Part shown: piece by piece, positions 27,501-36,700 of the stretch
How positions within the stretch are numbered: position 1 is the stretch's first letter
Layout: each line of letters begins with the position of its first letter
Program-made: the position numbers and the translations under genes
Notes under the pieces: generated by a model
Seen by the model: only the letters and a program-made list of their open reading frames with translations
Database searches by the model: none
Told to the model about the DNA's origin: nothing
Source of the DNA: Ichthyophonus hoferi
Lineage: Eukaryota > Opisthokonta > Ichthyosporea > Ichthyophonida > Ichthyophonidae
Assembly: GCA_002751075.1 (NCBI GenBank)
Contig: NAOQ01000051.1
Coordinates: 91,111-144,095, forward strand
Direction: 5' to 3'
Length of the DNA: 52,985 nt

Positions 27501-28603
27501 ATCATACGCATCCTTCCCAATCTCATATATGCCATGCTTTAGTGCAAGAAAATCTACCGTTCCAAACCCAGGAGCTAAAGGAACACACGTAGGTTGTTCT
27601 ATATATGCATCAAAGCACCAGTTAGCCCCTTGACATCCAGCTGCTACCCCAAAACGTATATTAACTGCATGCGCTATAAGTTTTGGATTATCGTTGTTAG
27701 CATCAAATGGAATGTCTCTTCTTGGACGAATTTTGGATTTATATTTATTAGAATAAAAGACATTATTTTCTTTTAATATATTGGGATTTGTATATCCCTT
27801 TTTCCAAAGTTTTGAATAATCATGGGCACTCAGATCGTTATTTGATTTAACAAGGGTTTCTGCTGATTGTTTAAAGGGAACATTAGCTTCCTCATTTTCT
27901 ACTAGATTGATAAATGGTCTAAAGTAATTAAATACACTGCTTTGGGGTGATGGAGTTTTTTTCGATCTGCCCGTCACCGCCCTCCCTAATCGTAAACTGT
28001 TGTGTTTCTGTTGGATAGACAATCCAGTTTCGGCACTGGAAGAATATTCCAGTACAGGCCCAACAAAAATAACAGGTCCGTAGCCGCCATAATCTCCCGC
28101 CAAATTGGCCGTTTGTTTATAAAAAGCGACATTTTTTATTCTTCCAGACTCGCCTATTTTTATGCTAAGTACTGTGGAAAACAAAAAAGTTGGGGTAAGC
28201 TGTCAGAGGTAATGTCATTCTCCTACATAAAAAAACAAACTGGTATAGGAAGATGCATCCAAACATATTATATAAGTAGTTTGACTTTATAATTTGGTTT
28301 ACAAAAAAACAATATAAACACAAATGGATTTTAAAATACTTAAATGTCATATATGCATGCATACAAAAACCAATAAAGCACATTACACAAACACGTGTGT
28401 ACGAATACATAAATTCTTGTGTTGATACTTGCTTAAATGCACACAAATGCACACACATGCATTTCCTCCACCACCTAATGCATATCCTTATTTTTTAGAT
28501 ACTTACTAGAAATTGGTGCTAAAAGAAGCATAAATCCTATTATAAATTTTGTGTGTGATCCAAACAAGCACAGGTGCCAAGGTTGCCTTCGCAGTACCTT
28601 CAT
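7368..28603 (-). CDS. large secreted multi-EGF protein (25 exons)
   Basis: Exons in transcript order: 28507-28603, 27437-28171, 26849-27046, 25852-26157, 25331-25381, 24412-24537, 22900-23016, 21979-22107, 21074-21193, 20568-20699, 19582-19854, 18904-19029, 17209-17475, 16760-16885, 15522-15776, 15031-15156, 13484-13738, 12758-12883, 11679-11951, 11118-11243, 9844-10095, 9222-9347, 8665-8790, 8095-8226, 7368-7501. They sum to 4734 nt (1577 aa), an exact multiple of three. The protein has a signal peptide, an unrecognised N-terminal region (about residues 32-460), then 26 six-cysteine EGF-like domains and a stop right after the last one. No transmembrane or GPI segment is seen. Many EGFs carry the calcium-binding Asp-x-Asp/Asn-Glu-Cys start and the Cys-x-Asn-x4-Tyr/Phe-x-Cys-x-Cys hydroxylation motif. 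Asn-x-Ser/Thr sites are numerous. Expected role: calcium-stabilised rod-like extracellular or matrix/adhesion protein. The orthologue is unknown; an alternative 3' exon adding a membrane anchor cannot be excluded. Confidence 0.85.
8095..8226 (-). CDS. EGF gene exon 24: calcium-binding EGF
   Basis: A 132-nt exon starting [12 protein letters not shown], with [12 protein letters not shown]. It ends phase 1 with A, giving Asn as the first residue of the last domain. Confidence 0.85.
8665..8790 (-). CDS. EGF gene exon 23: calcium-binding EGF
   Basis: A 126-nt exon starting [12 protein letters not shown], with [12 protein letters not shown]. The acceptor is an A-rich AAAAAAG preceded by TTGT and has little pyrimidine tract. 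The donor is GTCAGT. Confidence 0.8.
9222..10095 (-). repeat. EGF module 6 (exon pair 9844-10095 and 9222-9347)
   Basis: A double EGF ([44 protein letters not shown]) followed by a single EGF ([15 protein letters not shown]...[13 protein letters not shown]). It is the last module before the unique C-terminal EGFs. Confidence 0.88.
10096..11117 (-). other. EGF gene intron containing an assembly gap
   Basis: Intron between modules 5 and 6. Bases 10410-10966 are N, with a poly-A run directly to the left and another A run at about 11047-11080. The strict alternation of double and single EGF exons is unbroken across the gap, so no exon needs to be missing. Confidence 0.75.
10410..10966. other. 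assembly gap (557 N)
   Basis: Run of undetermined bases flanked by A-rich low-complexity sequence, which probably caused the gap. Confidence 0.99.
11118..11951 (-). repeat. EGF module 5 (exon pair 11679-11951 and 11118-11243)
   Basis: A double EGF ([45 protein letters not shown]) followed by a single EGF ([15 protein letters not shown]). The internal intron (11244-11678) shares blocks with that of module 2 and has gained a (TATTG)n run at about 11500-11560. Confidence 0.88.
11500..11560. repeat. (TATTG)n microsatellite
   Basis: About eight to ten TATTG units inside the intron of module 5. It is the same pentamer as the large array at 905-1256. Confidence 0.85.
12343..12556. repeat. (ATAC)n tetranucleotide array
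   Basis: Imperfect CATA/TACA repeat of about 210 bases in the intron between modules 4 and 5. The Met-Tyr-Val-Cys open frame on the minus strand is a repeat artefact. Confidence 0.9.
12758..13738 (-). repeat. EGF module 4 (exon pair 13484-13738 and 12758-12883)
   Basis: A double EGF ([44 protein letters not shown]) followed by a single EGF ([15 protein letters not shown]). The internal intron is 600 nt. Confidence 0.88.
13739..15030 (-). other. EGF gene intron between modules 3 and 4
   Basis: About 1.3 kb of AT-rich sequence. I saw no exon, repeat array or transposon in it. Confidence 0.6.
15031..15776 (-). repeat. EGF module 3 (exon pair 15522-15776 and 15031-15156)
   Basis: A double EGF ([44 protein letters not shown]) followed by a single EGF ([15 protein letters not shown]). 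Its double exon is the same length (255 nt) as that of module 4 and is its closest relative by eye. Confidence 0.88.
15777..16759 (-). other. EGF gene intron between modules 2 and 3
   Basis: About 1 kb of AT-rich sequence with nothing recognisable beyond a short direct repeat of aatatacacag near 16485-16500. Confidence 0.55.
16760..17475 (-). repeat. EGF module 2 (exon pair 17209-17475 and 16760-16885)
   Basis: A double EGF ([31 protein letters not shown]) followed by a single EGF ([15 protein letters not shown]). The exons resemble those of module 5 closely. The 323-nt internal intron is recognisably homologous to the internal intron of module 5. Confidence 0.88.
17476..18903 (-). other. 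EGF gene intron between modules 1 and 2
   Basis: About 1.4 kb of AT-rich sequence. Only TA-rich simple repeats around 18780-18890 were noticed. Confidence 0.55.
18904..19854 (-). repeat. EGF module 1 (exon pair 19582-19854 and 18904-19029)
   Basis: First of six tandem modules. The 273-nt exon encodes a cbEGF ([12 protein letters not shown]) fused to a second EGF ([17 protein letters not shown]...[14 protein letters not shown]). The 126-nt exon encodes a third EGF ([14 protein letters not shown]...CKKGYQGD). The internal intron is 552 nt. This is the most diverged module by eye. Confidence 0.85.
19855..20567 (-). other. EGF gene intron with (ATT)n run
   Basis: About 0.7 kb. It contains a short ATT trinucleotide run near 20060-20082; nothing else recognisable. 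Confidence 0.55.
20568..20699 (-). CDS. EGF gene exon 10: calcium-binding EGF
   Basis: A 132-nt exon starting [10 protein letters not shown], with [20 protein letters not shown]. Phase 1-1. Confidence 0.85.
21074..21193 (-). CDS. EGF gene exon 9: EGF-like without calcium motif
   Basis: A 120-nt exon encoding [10 protein letters not shown]...[14 protein letters not shown]. It has six cysteines but lacks the Asp-x-Asp/Asn-Glu start, so it is probably not a calcium-binding EGF. Confidence 0.8.
21194..21978 (-). other. EGF gene intron
   Basis: About 0.8 kb of A-rich sequence. The plus-strand open frame overlapping its left side and the next exon has no support. Confidence 0.55.
21979..22107 (-). 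CDS. EGF gene exon 8: calcium-binding EGF
   Basis: A 129-nt exon starting [12 protein letters not shown], with [20 protein letters not shown]. It ends in phase 1 with an A instead of the usual G, so the next domain starts Ile instead of Asp. Confidence 0.85.
22900..23016 (-). CDS. EGF gene exon 7: calcium-binding EGF
   Basis: A 117-nt phase 1-1 exon. It starts [10 protein letters not shown], carries the hydroxylation-type motif [12 protein letters not shown], and ends GTSPNCIG. Confidence 0.85.
23017..24411 (-). other. EGF gene intron, about 1.4 kb
   Basis: AT-rich with no exon-like or element-like signal that I could recognise. Confidence 0.55.
24412..24537 (-). CDS. EGF gene exon 6: calcium-binding EGF
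   Basis: A 126-nt phase 1-1 exon encoding one cbEGF. It starts DTNECDTVN, has six cysteines, and ends [14 protein letters not shown]. Confidence 0.85.
24538..25330 (-). other. EGF gene intron
   Basis: About 0.8 kb of AT-rich sequence with nothing recognisable. Confidence 0.5.
25331..25381 (-). CDS. EGF gene exon 5: 51-nt mini-exon ahead of the EGF array
   Basis: Phase 1-1 exon between acceptor GCGACAG and donor GTGAGT, encoding [17 protein letters not shown]. The pattern resembles the tail of an EGF domain (GFxG...C) without its first five cysteines. The acceptor lacks a strong adjacent pyrimidine tract, so the exon start is the least certain border in the gene. Confidence 0.5.
25382..26848 (-). 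other. introns flanking EGF gene exon 4
   Basis: Two introns (25382-25851 and 26158-26848) around exon 4. AT-rich, no further feature seen. Confidence 0.5.
25852..26157 (-). CDS. EGF gene exon 4: N-terminal region continued
   Basis: A 306-nt phase 1-1 exon (acceptor TTATCCACAG, donor GTAGAT) encoding [20 protein letters not shown] through KLEGTVNSL. It has one Cys (TTVCPLYG) and an acidic stretch [11 protein letters not shown]. No family recognised. Together with exons 2 and 3 it makes about 410 residues of novel sequence before the EGF array. Confidence 0.65.
26849..27046 (-). CDS. EGF gene exon 3: N-terminal region continued
   Basis: A 198-nt phase 1-1 exon with acceptor CTCCTACAG and donor GTAGCT. 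It encodes [17 protein letters not shown] and then a segment rich in Val, Gly and Ile with alternating hydrophobic residues ([20 protein letters not shown]), suggesting beta strands. No named domain recognised. Confidence 0.65.
27047..27436 (-). other. putative GC-AG intron of the EGF gene
   Basis: A 390-nt intron between exons 2 and 3. A GT donor at the nearby GTAGGT would shift exon 3 into an early stop. The GCAAGT donor two codons upstream matches the consensus of rare GC-AG introns and restores both the frame and the phase-1 pattern. Confidence 0.6.
27437..28171 (-). CDS. EGF gene exon 2: unrecognised N-terminal domain with furin-like site
   Basis: A 735-nt exon entered through a TTTTCCACAG acceptor. 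The encoded protein ([18 protein letters not shown]...) matches no family I recognise. It has a polar low-complexity middle, then [12 protein letters not shown], whose R-P-R-R fits the proprotein-convertase (furin) consensus R-x-K/R-R. A Cys-containing segment follows ([22 protein letters not shown]). The open frame runs on to a stop only 9 bases past the proposed junction, and the only junction that keeps the next exon in frame uses a GC donor (GCAAGT). Confidence 0.7.
28507..28603 (-). CDS. EGF gene exon 1: start codon and signal peptide
   Basis: ATG at 28603-28601. It encodes a basic N-terminus ([10 protein letters not shown]) and then a hydrophobic stretch ([13 protein letters not shown]), as in a signal peptide or signal anchor. 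The GTAAGT donor follows at once and the exon ends in phase 1. The ATG is the best start because the hydrophobic segment sits about 20 residues downstream and the splice phase matches exon 2. Confidence 0.75.
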
Positions 28604-31600
28604 ATCCAGTTGTGGTGGCCTACTGCCACCACGCGAGTCTAGCACTTAGTTGCCAGCATCCAATTACTAGGAAAAAAATATTCTAAAATCTGTATTGTTT
28701 TACAAATGAAATCCTTAACTTTAAAATTTCCTGTTTTCTTCTGATCAATTATATACTGTTTTATAAACTGATTAACAGCTAAAAAATATCGTTTGGTCTA
28801 GCTGTGCTACACTAATTAGTGTAAACTTGGTATGTGACGGCCTCTTAGAGCAGGTGTATCCTTTTCTAGATTTAATTGTTAGAATTATTAATTATTTAGG
28901 TAAAACACTGTTTGGTTTTTTGTTTAAAGCGTCTTTTATAAAACGTGTGTGAGCACCAGATGGATTTGGTGCACGGGAGTTTGACATATGCAATATTCTG
29001 CTAACTACACAATTGTCTGCTATTAAACTGCCTTCATACATTAATTTTAAAATAAATTAATCTAATAAAATATTTATATGTGTAATGTATGTAATTATTC
29101 ATTTTATTGTGTATGTCTGCATAATGTCTTTAAAACCTATAAATAAATTTAACATAAGCCTAAAGTATATAGTAAATATACATACTAATAATATATAGTG
29201 TGATTTTAAAAGAAGTGACTGTCGGTGAGCTTGTCAATTATAAAAGATATTTCTATAATTAAATGTCGCTAAAAATCATACATATAACTGCAGCTTATTA
29301 TATTTTGCAGTACATATCTGTAATTTATAAACACTATTTAGTCACTATTCATTATCAATAGCTAGCCGTTCTACTGATAAAAGTTGATAAAAACCAGATC
29401 AGATCTGTGATTTATTGGAGCGACACGAGCTGAAATAGATAAACGCCTTAGCCAATCGGACGATTTTCTAACATACCAAACATACCATAGCCTTGGAATA
29501 TTAATTGGCCACTTAACGAGAGCCAAGATGACCAAGTTTTATGTACAGCTTATTGAACTAAAATAAGTTTCAGGACTAGCACATAATATTTTATTATATA
29601 AAGTGGGTATGAATACTCTATATATATTTGTAATGGTATGACTATACGCAAATGATAAGGGTTAAATTCCATATTTAAATGATTTTATCTAGATGTTGTT
29701 ATCTGAATGCGAGGTATAAAACGTCTTTAGATTTTCTGCCTTTCGAGTCTACGTAGCCTTACCTTTTCTTTCTGCCGTTACAATTGATGGGCCTTGTATA
29801 TCATATGATTATATGCTTTAAAGGAGATCATTTCCAATTGTTAAAAACAAATTATAATATTTTAAAAATATTGGAGTTCTTAATAAAACCATTTATATAC
29901 CATTAATAAACCTCACCTTCTATATCAGTTAAGAGTGTTAGGTCCATATGTTTGTTTACTAAATTTAGTTCGCAGAAAACAAAAATACATCCTAATGGCA
30001 TCTATTAAACCAGTTTAAATGCCTCTTTTTATGATTTATTTAGAGTTAAAAATATCAAATTATTCGTCTCTCGCTTATGAAAAAATATTTATGTACAAAC
30101 GTAATCCTATAAATGAACTTATTGTATACTTTATTTTTGTCCATATTAGTAGATCAGCTGATTTTTTAATTGAAAAACGCTAGAAAAGCCACCAGTTTTT
30201 TACTATAAAAGCTATAATAAATAAAATGGCTATTTAAACCGCCACATATACTGTAGGACTTATGAGTTCTTGGTTACTAATCATATTATTATGGTTGTTT
30301 TTATTTTCTTTCTCTCTTCCTACCTCTTATTCTTCTTATACATATATGAATGATATATGGTTATATCTTCTTTGCTTATTTTTAATCACTTTCTATCGGT
30401 TGTTTTTTATGCAACAGCTTTACTTGGTATTTCACTATTTAACAATAATCTTGTAAACCTATATACATAGTACTAGAATTTTCATGATTCGTAATGTTTG
30501 TATCACTTTCAACACTTTTTAACCATTGGTATTGACTAGAGAGACTTGTAACTTGTGGATGTCTATTCATATATACAAACAAATTAATTTATACATACAT
30601 ACATACATTCACACATATATACATATATACGCTATTACACAATTCCATTATGCTATAATACGCGTCGACTATACCACTATTAGCATGTCTGCCCAACTCA
30701 GTTTGACCAAAAGTAAACATTAAAAATAAAAAGCAAATTAATTCTTGCACCATAAAAATATTAGTAATTTAGCATTCAAAATTACAATCCACGAGGGGCT
30801 GGCGAGGTGATAACTTTTTTAAATGGAAATCAGATAAACTAATATACTAATAATAATGTGAATGTATTTTTTAAAAATAATTATCCTGATACAGGGTAAA
30901 CCTTATTTATACTATCAAAATAATAGTCATTGCCTCAAATCAGTCGATGTACTTGTAATTTTTTACGAGTTATGTAAAGTAAGCAGTTAGAGAATTATAC
31001 AAACACTAGATTTGGAATATTTTTTTGTAACATTGATACTATGCATTAAAACACTAACCCATATACTTCTAGTATTTATTGGTAGACTATCTTAATCTCT
31101 TCTGTTTCTTGAATACAGGATAAGGTATGTCTGACATATATATATACAATATTTAATCTTCATAAATATAAGGTTGGATTCCCTTTTATTGCAATATTTA
31201 ATGTAAACGCCAATTATATATAGCGTACATGGGAGAAAGGATCTACCAAGTATAAATATAATAACATTATGAATACGTTCAATGTTTTCAATCAGTATGA
31301 AATGAACTCGGATATATATTTATTTGCAACCAGTGCATATATTCTGTTACAGTACTTGCATGTCTTTCAATGCCAAATACATAGTAATTTAAACAGGATA
31401 ATTGGGTAAATATTGTAAAATATAAAATTTCATCGGTAGTATTTGGCATGAGTTGTCTATGTATTATTCTACACATAAAAAACACTTTTTGTTGTACAAA
31501 TTGTATTAACTACAAACATGCATGAAAGCAAAATGTAACTTATGGTTAAGTGTTAATCTCAGCTTCTTGTATATTTTCGGTGTTTTATATCATTCTTCTC

Positions 31601-31645
31601 GTATTGTACGGTTATTTTCAAAAGAAACAACTATAATATATACGT
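28604..31645. other. intergenic region between EGF gene and GDSL gene
   Basis: About 3 kb of AT-rich sequence. It must hold the EGF gene promoter next to 28603 and the 3' end of the GDSL gene near 31645. No gene or repeat family was recognised apart from a short (CATA)n run near 30590-30610. Confidence 0.55.
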
Positions 31646-32686
31646 CTAACTATAAAAATTAAAGACGTCCTCCAAGAATATAGCAGTAGCCTCACCCATC
31701 AGCTGATGAGCTGACGTTGTAAAGTGAAATGAATCCCAAAAGGCATATTGTTCTGGGTCTTCACATTGCTGGATCGGTGTTTGGGAAGAATCCAAGCAAG
31801 ATTGATCAACAACTTGGAAACCGTATTCCTCTCCATGTGTCAAAATATCTTCAGTAACTTTAAAAAGATCAAACAAAATTACGTTCGCATCTGTATGCTC
31901 AATGATAAATCGTTGTACGGAGGTCTCTAAATGAGTGTTATACCATTGAACAAAGGTATTTGCAACGGAAGTAGGTAAGTATGATTGTGCTATAATAGGA
32001 AAGTAGCCAATAGCGGGCATGTTTAAAACAAAAAACTTTCTTGCGCCTTCATCATAAAGTTTCTGCATAGATGAAGAGAAGCTATTTGCCATGGCTACTA
32101 GACCAGGAAGCTTTCCTTCTTTCAAGGAAAAGTATAAATCATTACCAGAGATACTAAACACATGAAGGGCATCGTGCTGGGGTGTAGTCTTATTCGCCCT
32201 TAACGTCTCTAAATACATATCTACCTGCTGTGCAATGCCTGGAACAGGAATGTCTTCGTTAAATCCTGTATATCCTTGAACTATGTTGGAATCTGTCGTT
32301 GCGCCGCCATAAGCAAAGCAGGAAGGCTGGTTTGGGTCAAGTCCTAAAGCCCTTGCCAGGTATTCATGCCAAACAAGCCCGTTCGAGAATCGACCATGGA
32401 AATATATACTTTCATCAGGCCAGGTTTCATTTGTCAAAGAAAAATCTCTGTTTGTGTCAGACATACTGTCACTGAAGATAACTAACTTGGTGGTTTCTGT
32501 GTTTGTTTGCACCCCGGGGTGATATTTTAATATGTTACTATCACGTAGCTGTGAACCCTCAGGGGTAATGAAGAACGCATGTTCAGCAAAGACGATGCTT
32601 GGAGAGCCAACATCAATGATTACAACAAATAAAAGGAATAATAGTGTTGATAATAAAAGGGAACGCAGAAACCACCTATCAACCAT
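31646..32686 (-). CDS. GDSL/SGNH-family hydrolase with N-terminal signal or anchor
   Basis: Intronless ORF of 346 aa. Residues about 8-25 form a hydrophobic segment (LRSLLLSTLLFLLFVVII), so the enzyme is secreted or anchored with its catalytic domain outside. The SGNH blocks are in order: block I FSDSMSD with nucleophile Ser74, block II YGGATT with Gly127/128, block III SGND with Asn182, and block V WDSFHF with Asp318 and His321. The usual GDSL glycine is Ser72. N-glycosylation sequons lie at about Asn86 and Asn165. The overall pattern (FHGRFSNGLVWHEYLARALGL) is that of microbial and fungal GDSL acylesterases acting on ester-linked lipids or acetylated polysaccharides; the true substrate is unknown. 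The lack of introns contrasts with all multi-exon neighbours, consistent with transfer or retroposition but not proof of either. Confidence 0.9.
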   Translation of the reverse strand: MVDRWFLRSLLLSTLLFLLFVVIIDVGSPSIVFAEHAFFITPEGSQLRDSNILKYHPGVQTNTETTKLVIFSDSMSDTNRDFSLTNETWPDESIYFHGRFSNGLVWHEYLARALGLDPNQPSCFAYGGATTDSNIVQGYTGFNEDIPVPGIAQQVDMYLETLRANKTTPQHDALHVFSISGNDLYFSLKEGKLPGLVAMANSFSSSMQKLYDEGARKFFVLNMPAIGYFPIIAQSYLPTSVANTFVQWYNTHLETSVQRFIIEHTDANVILFDLFKVTEDILTHGEEYGFQVVDQSCLDSSQTPIQQCEDPEQYAFWDSFHFTTSAHQLMGEATAIFLEDVFNFYS

Positions 32687-33713
32687 TTTAAAAGAATTTA
32701 AATAAATAAAAACGAATACAAAACAATGTCGTTATTTCAATCACTTATATACATGAGGTAATTATAATGTAAGGTTTCGATTGGTCTACTACAATAAACA
32801 ATAAACCTGTGTATTAGAGGTGTTTGGGTATATTAATATAAATCAGCTTGACTTATAAATATTTTTAATGGTTATTTTTTTTAATTGTAACTAATAGAGC
32901 GGTATAATACCGGCTTATGAACGGTAAGGATTTATTATATTTTCAGTTTGTGAGTTTGATTCGAATTTTCATTTTAACTTGGGTTATGCATAGCTCTCTT
33001 AGATGATGATACAAGCATAGATACCAATAAAATTTAAATGTTAATTTTTGAATGCCTTTGCTCTCATTTGTTTCTCTTCGTAATAGCAATCCCAAGAGTT
33101 AGTAAAGGTCCTTTTCAGTCAACTATAAAAATCTTATTCTTTACATATTAAAGCTTTATCCATATCAATAGCTCGACATGGATGGGTCAACAAAATTAAA
33201 TTGAGTATTTGGTATGCACTTTTATCTACACGCATACATACTATGAAATTTGAAGGCCTCTGTAAATTTAAAGGACTATATATTATATCCATATAAATGC
33301 ATTTTTTGACTTGCTACTAATATTATATATTATATTAAGTGGAATATACATTTTATTTATAAATAAAAAAGCATTTTAACCACATGTAATAGTTATTAAT
33401 CAATGATCGTTGATTATGACATTCCGGCATGTCTCTTAGCTGAATTTTAGCAAATTAAAATACAAATCCATATTTTATCAATACTTTAAAACAAAATGTT
33501 GTGTTTAATTGGTCTTTTAACTTAGGTATTTTAATTGATCTTGGCCATGATCTAGTTTGATTGTATTCTTATTATTTACTTGTAGATCTAAACTGCAATT
33601 CCTATTTTCTCTCATACCTTATGTACACGTATATATTTGTTATAGTGTTGTTTAAGTACTGAACAAATTACCAAATATATTTATTCCAATTAAAAACACA
33701 CACAACCTCAATT
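32687..33713. promoter_or_regulatory. divergent intergenic region, GDSL gene / CDC123
   Basis: About 1 kb between the start codons of two divergently transcribed genes, so it should hold both promoters. It is AT-rich; I could not identify a specific TATA box or factor site with confidence. Confidence 0.45.
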
Positions 33714-36700
33714 ATGAAAGTTCAACAGGTTGACAATTGTCGTTTCTCTACGTGGTATCCACGTTTTTGCAATAGTACAATTAAGAGTAGAATCATCACT
33801 CTCAAGCCAGAGTTTATTGAGTATCTTCATGCGGATGGTCTTTATTTAGAAGAAGAGTGAGTTGTTGTGGGAATCTTCATTCCCGATATCTTGCTATAGA
33901 TTGTTTTTTAAGCACACTCAAATAGGTATACTGCAACCTAAGTATAATGGAATAAACATAATCACAAGCCTCTGTAACCCCGAATTAATCTAAGCGTTTC
34001 CACACCTGTAAACATACATCAACCGTACTGATATAAACTTTCAATTGCTCTTGTAAATATTATTATATAATAATATAATTTGCGTTACTGAGTGCGCTAA
34101 TCCATGGACCCAAATGTCTCTTCCTCAGTCATGCACCTAAGTATGCAGATGTTGATAGTGACTACAGCGACACAGAGGAATGGGCTGCCCGCGAAGAGGA
34201 CAAAGATGAAGTTGTGGAAGTAGGTGGGCACTGTTTTTATTTTGCTAATATTTATTATTTTTATTTTTAAAAAAATTCTATACTAGATTGCACTTCCTGT
34301 ATCATATTGAACTATTGTTATTTTTTCCTCAATGGTCCTAAATCAAAAAAATCCGCTATTCACAGTTCTATAAATAAATATACATTTACGTATAGAAAAT
34401 CGAACATTATATGAACTTACAGAAATATAAGTGTTTGTTTTCCTTCCCTTTTTCCTTTTTCCTTATCTTCTTCTCTACTTTATACATAGTTCATTACTTC
34501 TAATTTTTATATATAGCACAACACTAAGATTAATCCCCATCATCAGTGTCCCACTTTTCCTGAGCTAGAGGGGCAGATAGCAACAATTATTAATGAACTA
34601 GGAAGTGTGTTCCCAAAACTTAACTGGACATCTCCAAGGGTATAAACGATTTCTTTCTTTTATTTTATCGTTTAAATTTTTGCCCTTCAATGTCTGTTTT
34701 TGATGAGATATGTTATGCTGTATAGTATTATTAAATATTATAACACATCACATATTGGACAAGTACAGATTATAGGCCTTTTATAGGTGGTTGATGATTT
34801 ATTTTAATTTGGGTATGTGTGTTTACCAATTACATTATACGTCTGTAAAGCATAAGTAAATATATTGCGGGCCCAGAAGCTGATGCTTACTATTACCTTT
34901 TCTCATTTGAACATACATATAGCATACATACAGTAAGAGTTTTTTGAATATGATGCTATCGATTATTTATATCTTAGTGTGGAAAATAATGAAATGGAAG
35001 AGTAGCGGTGTATTTATATGTTTTATTGTATCTGTATATTTATATTTTGTCTGTAAACTCACAGAATTACTGCACTTCAAAATACCAACAAAACGATAAA
35101 TGTACGTACGACTACAATAATTTCTATTTTAATTATGTTACATTAACAAGATTATTACCTTTTGGTAGGATGCAGTATGGATTACAAGTACATCTACATT
35201 GGAGTGTCGATCAGCTAGCGACATATTCATGTTACTAAAAGGCTCAGACTATATTATACACGACCTAGAAAATGCGTATGTTCTCTCTAGTATGGGCACA
35301 CTTACGAACGAATAAACACATGCATAAACGCTCTTATACATACATACATACCTACATACATATAAGTGCATTTGCACACACCCATTCATTCATGTGCGTT
35401 GCATAGGAATATTTACGTACACACATAAAGCTGTAAGTAGTTACACACAAATACCCCCGCCATCTTAAAACGTTCGCTTTTAATAAAAATGAATCACATA
35501 GTTGTTATTGCTGTATCTCTTATATAAAAAGGCGTATACTAATCATGGCACCTTTATCTCACCTGTATTGAATGTGCTATTGTGTGTACTGTAATATGCC
35601 TCTATTTCTTACACATAATTGTGTATACTTATAGATATGGCGAATGCGAAGATGCTGGTGACCAAAAAGCACCCACATCATATGAGCTGGTCTTGAGAAA
35701 GGTTTGTACCTATATACTAGTCATTGACTAACAGATCTGCACGCCATATATAGTCCAACCTTTGACCATCTCGGTCGATTAGCTTGTTCTTTAGCTTGAT
35801 GTTTTAAAATGATCTCTCTATCATATGAAGTGGATGAATGATAATTAGAATAGAAATGAAAGATGTGGTGGTAAGAGATTATAATAGTCTAAATGATTAT
35901 TGTAAAATTTTATTATTATACGAATTAATGCTTGTCTTTCATCTCCTTTTCTATTTTGATTGCCACATACTGATACAAATGACTTATTGTTTTTATTACG
36001 TTAATATACTTTTCTCTTGTGTTACACGGATTGATTCAAGCTTGTCCGATGTAGCTATATATAATGTGTAAGTATCTAGCTACTTTTTAGACTGACGCGG
36101 TTCGAACTTGTGTTTGTATTATTCATTATTTCTTTTATCTTTTTGTTATTTCTTATGCCTTTATGATTTTGTTTAATAAATCATTAATATACAGTAAAAT
36201 ATCAAATGCATTTTGTGGAGAGCTTTTAATTTTAACTTTAATTTTAATTTATTTTTTATTTCTCTTATTGGTAATAGCCCTGAACCCTGTTAGTATGTTG
36301 GAATAGATTTTAGGAAATGCAGATTATATTTATATTCAGTAGAAGTAATACTTATCTATAGCCAGAATTCAGAAGATGGAGTTTTATGGAAATTATAGTG
36401 GGTTGTATAATTGATTGGGTGTTTAGAATATGCTAATCTACTAACCTATACTGTTCTATAGTGGTCGAAGCTGCAACCATCCATGGAATTCCGTTGCTTT
36501 GTAAAGGATAATGAGCTGATAGGTAAGATAGCCCACCTCCGCACAGACCTTTTTTTTTGCTACATATGTAAACTTGTATACAGTATATAGGTATACCCAT
36601 TAAATGTGAATGTGTTTTTGATATGGATAGGCTGATGCTTAGAGGCTGTTTATGTTGTTCTCAGTGAATCTGAAAACGCTATACTAGACATATTTGCTTT

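Noticed and set aside
7501-28603. Notch, fibrillin or nidogen orthology of the EGF gene
   Set aside because: No LNR, TB, NIDO, ankyrin or transmembrane domain is visible; only the generic EGF array is shared.
30262-30456. Hydrophobic 64-codon plus-strand frame
   Set aside because: Leu/Phe/Tyr-rich composition is expected from T-rich intergenic DNA; no splice or start context.
36096-36112. GGTTCGAA motif like a tRNA T-arm
   Set aside because: No cloverleaf could be folded around it; no acceptor stem or anticodon arm.
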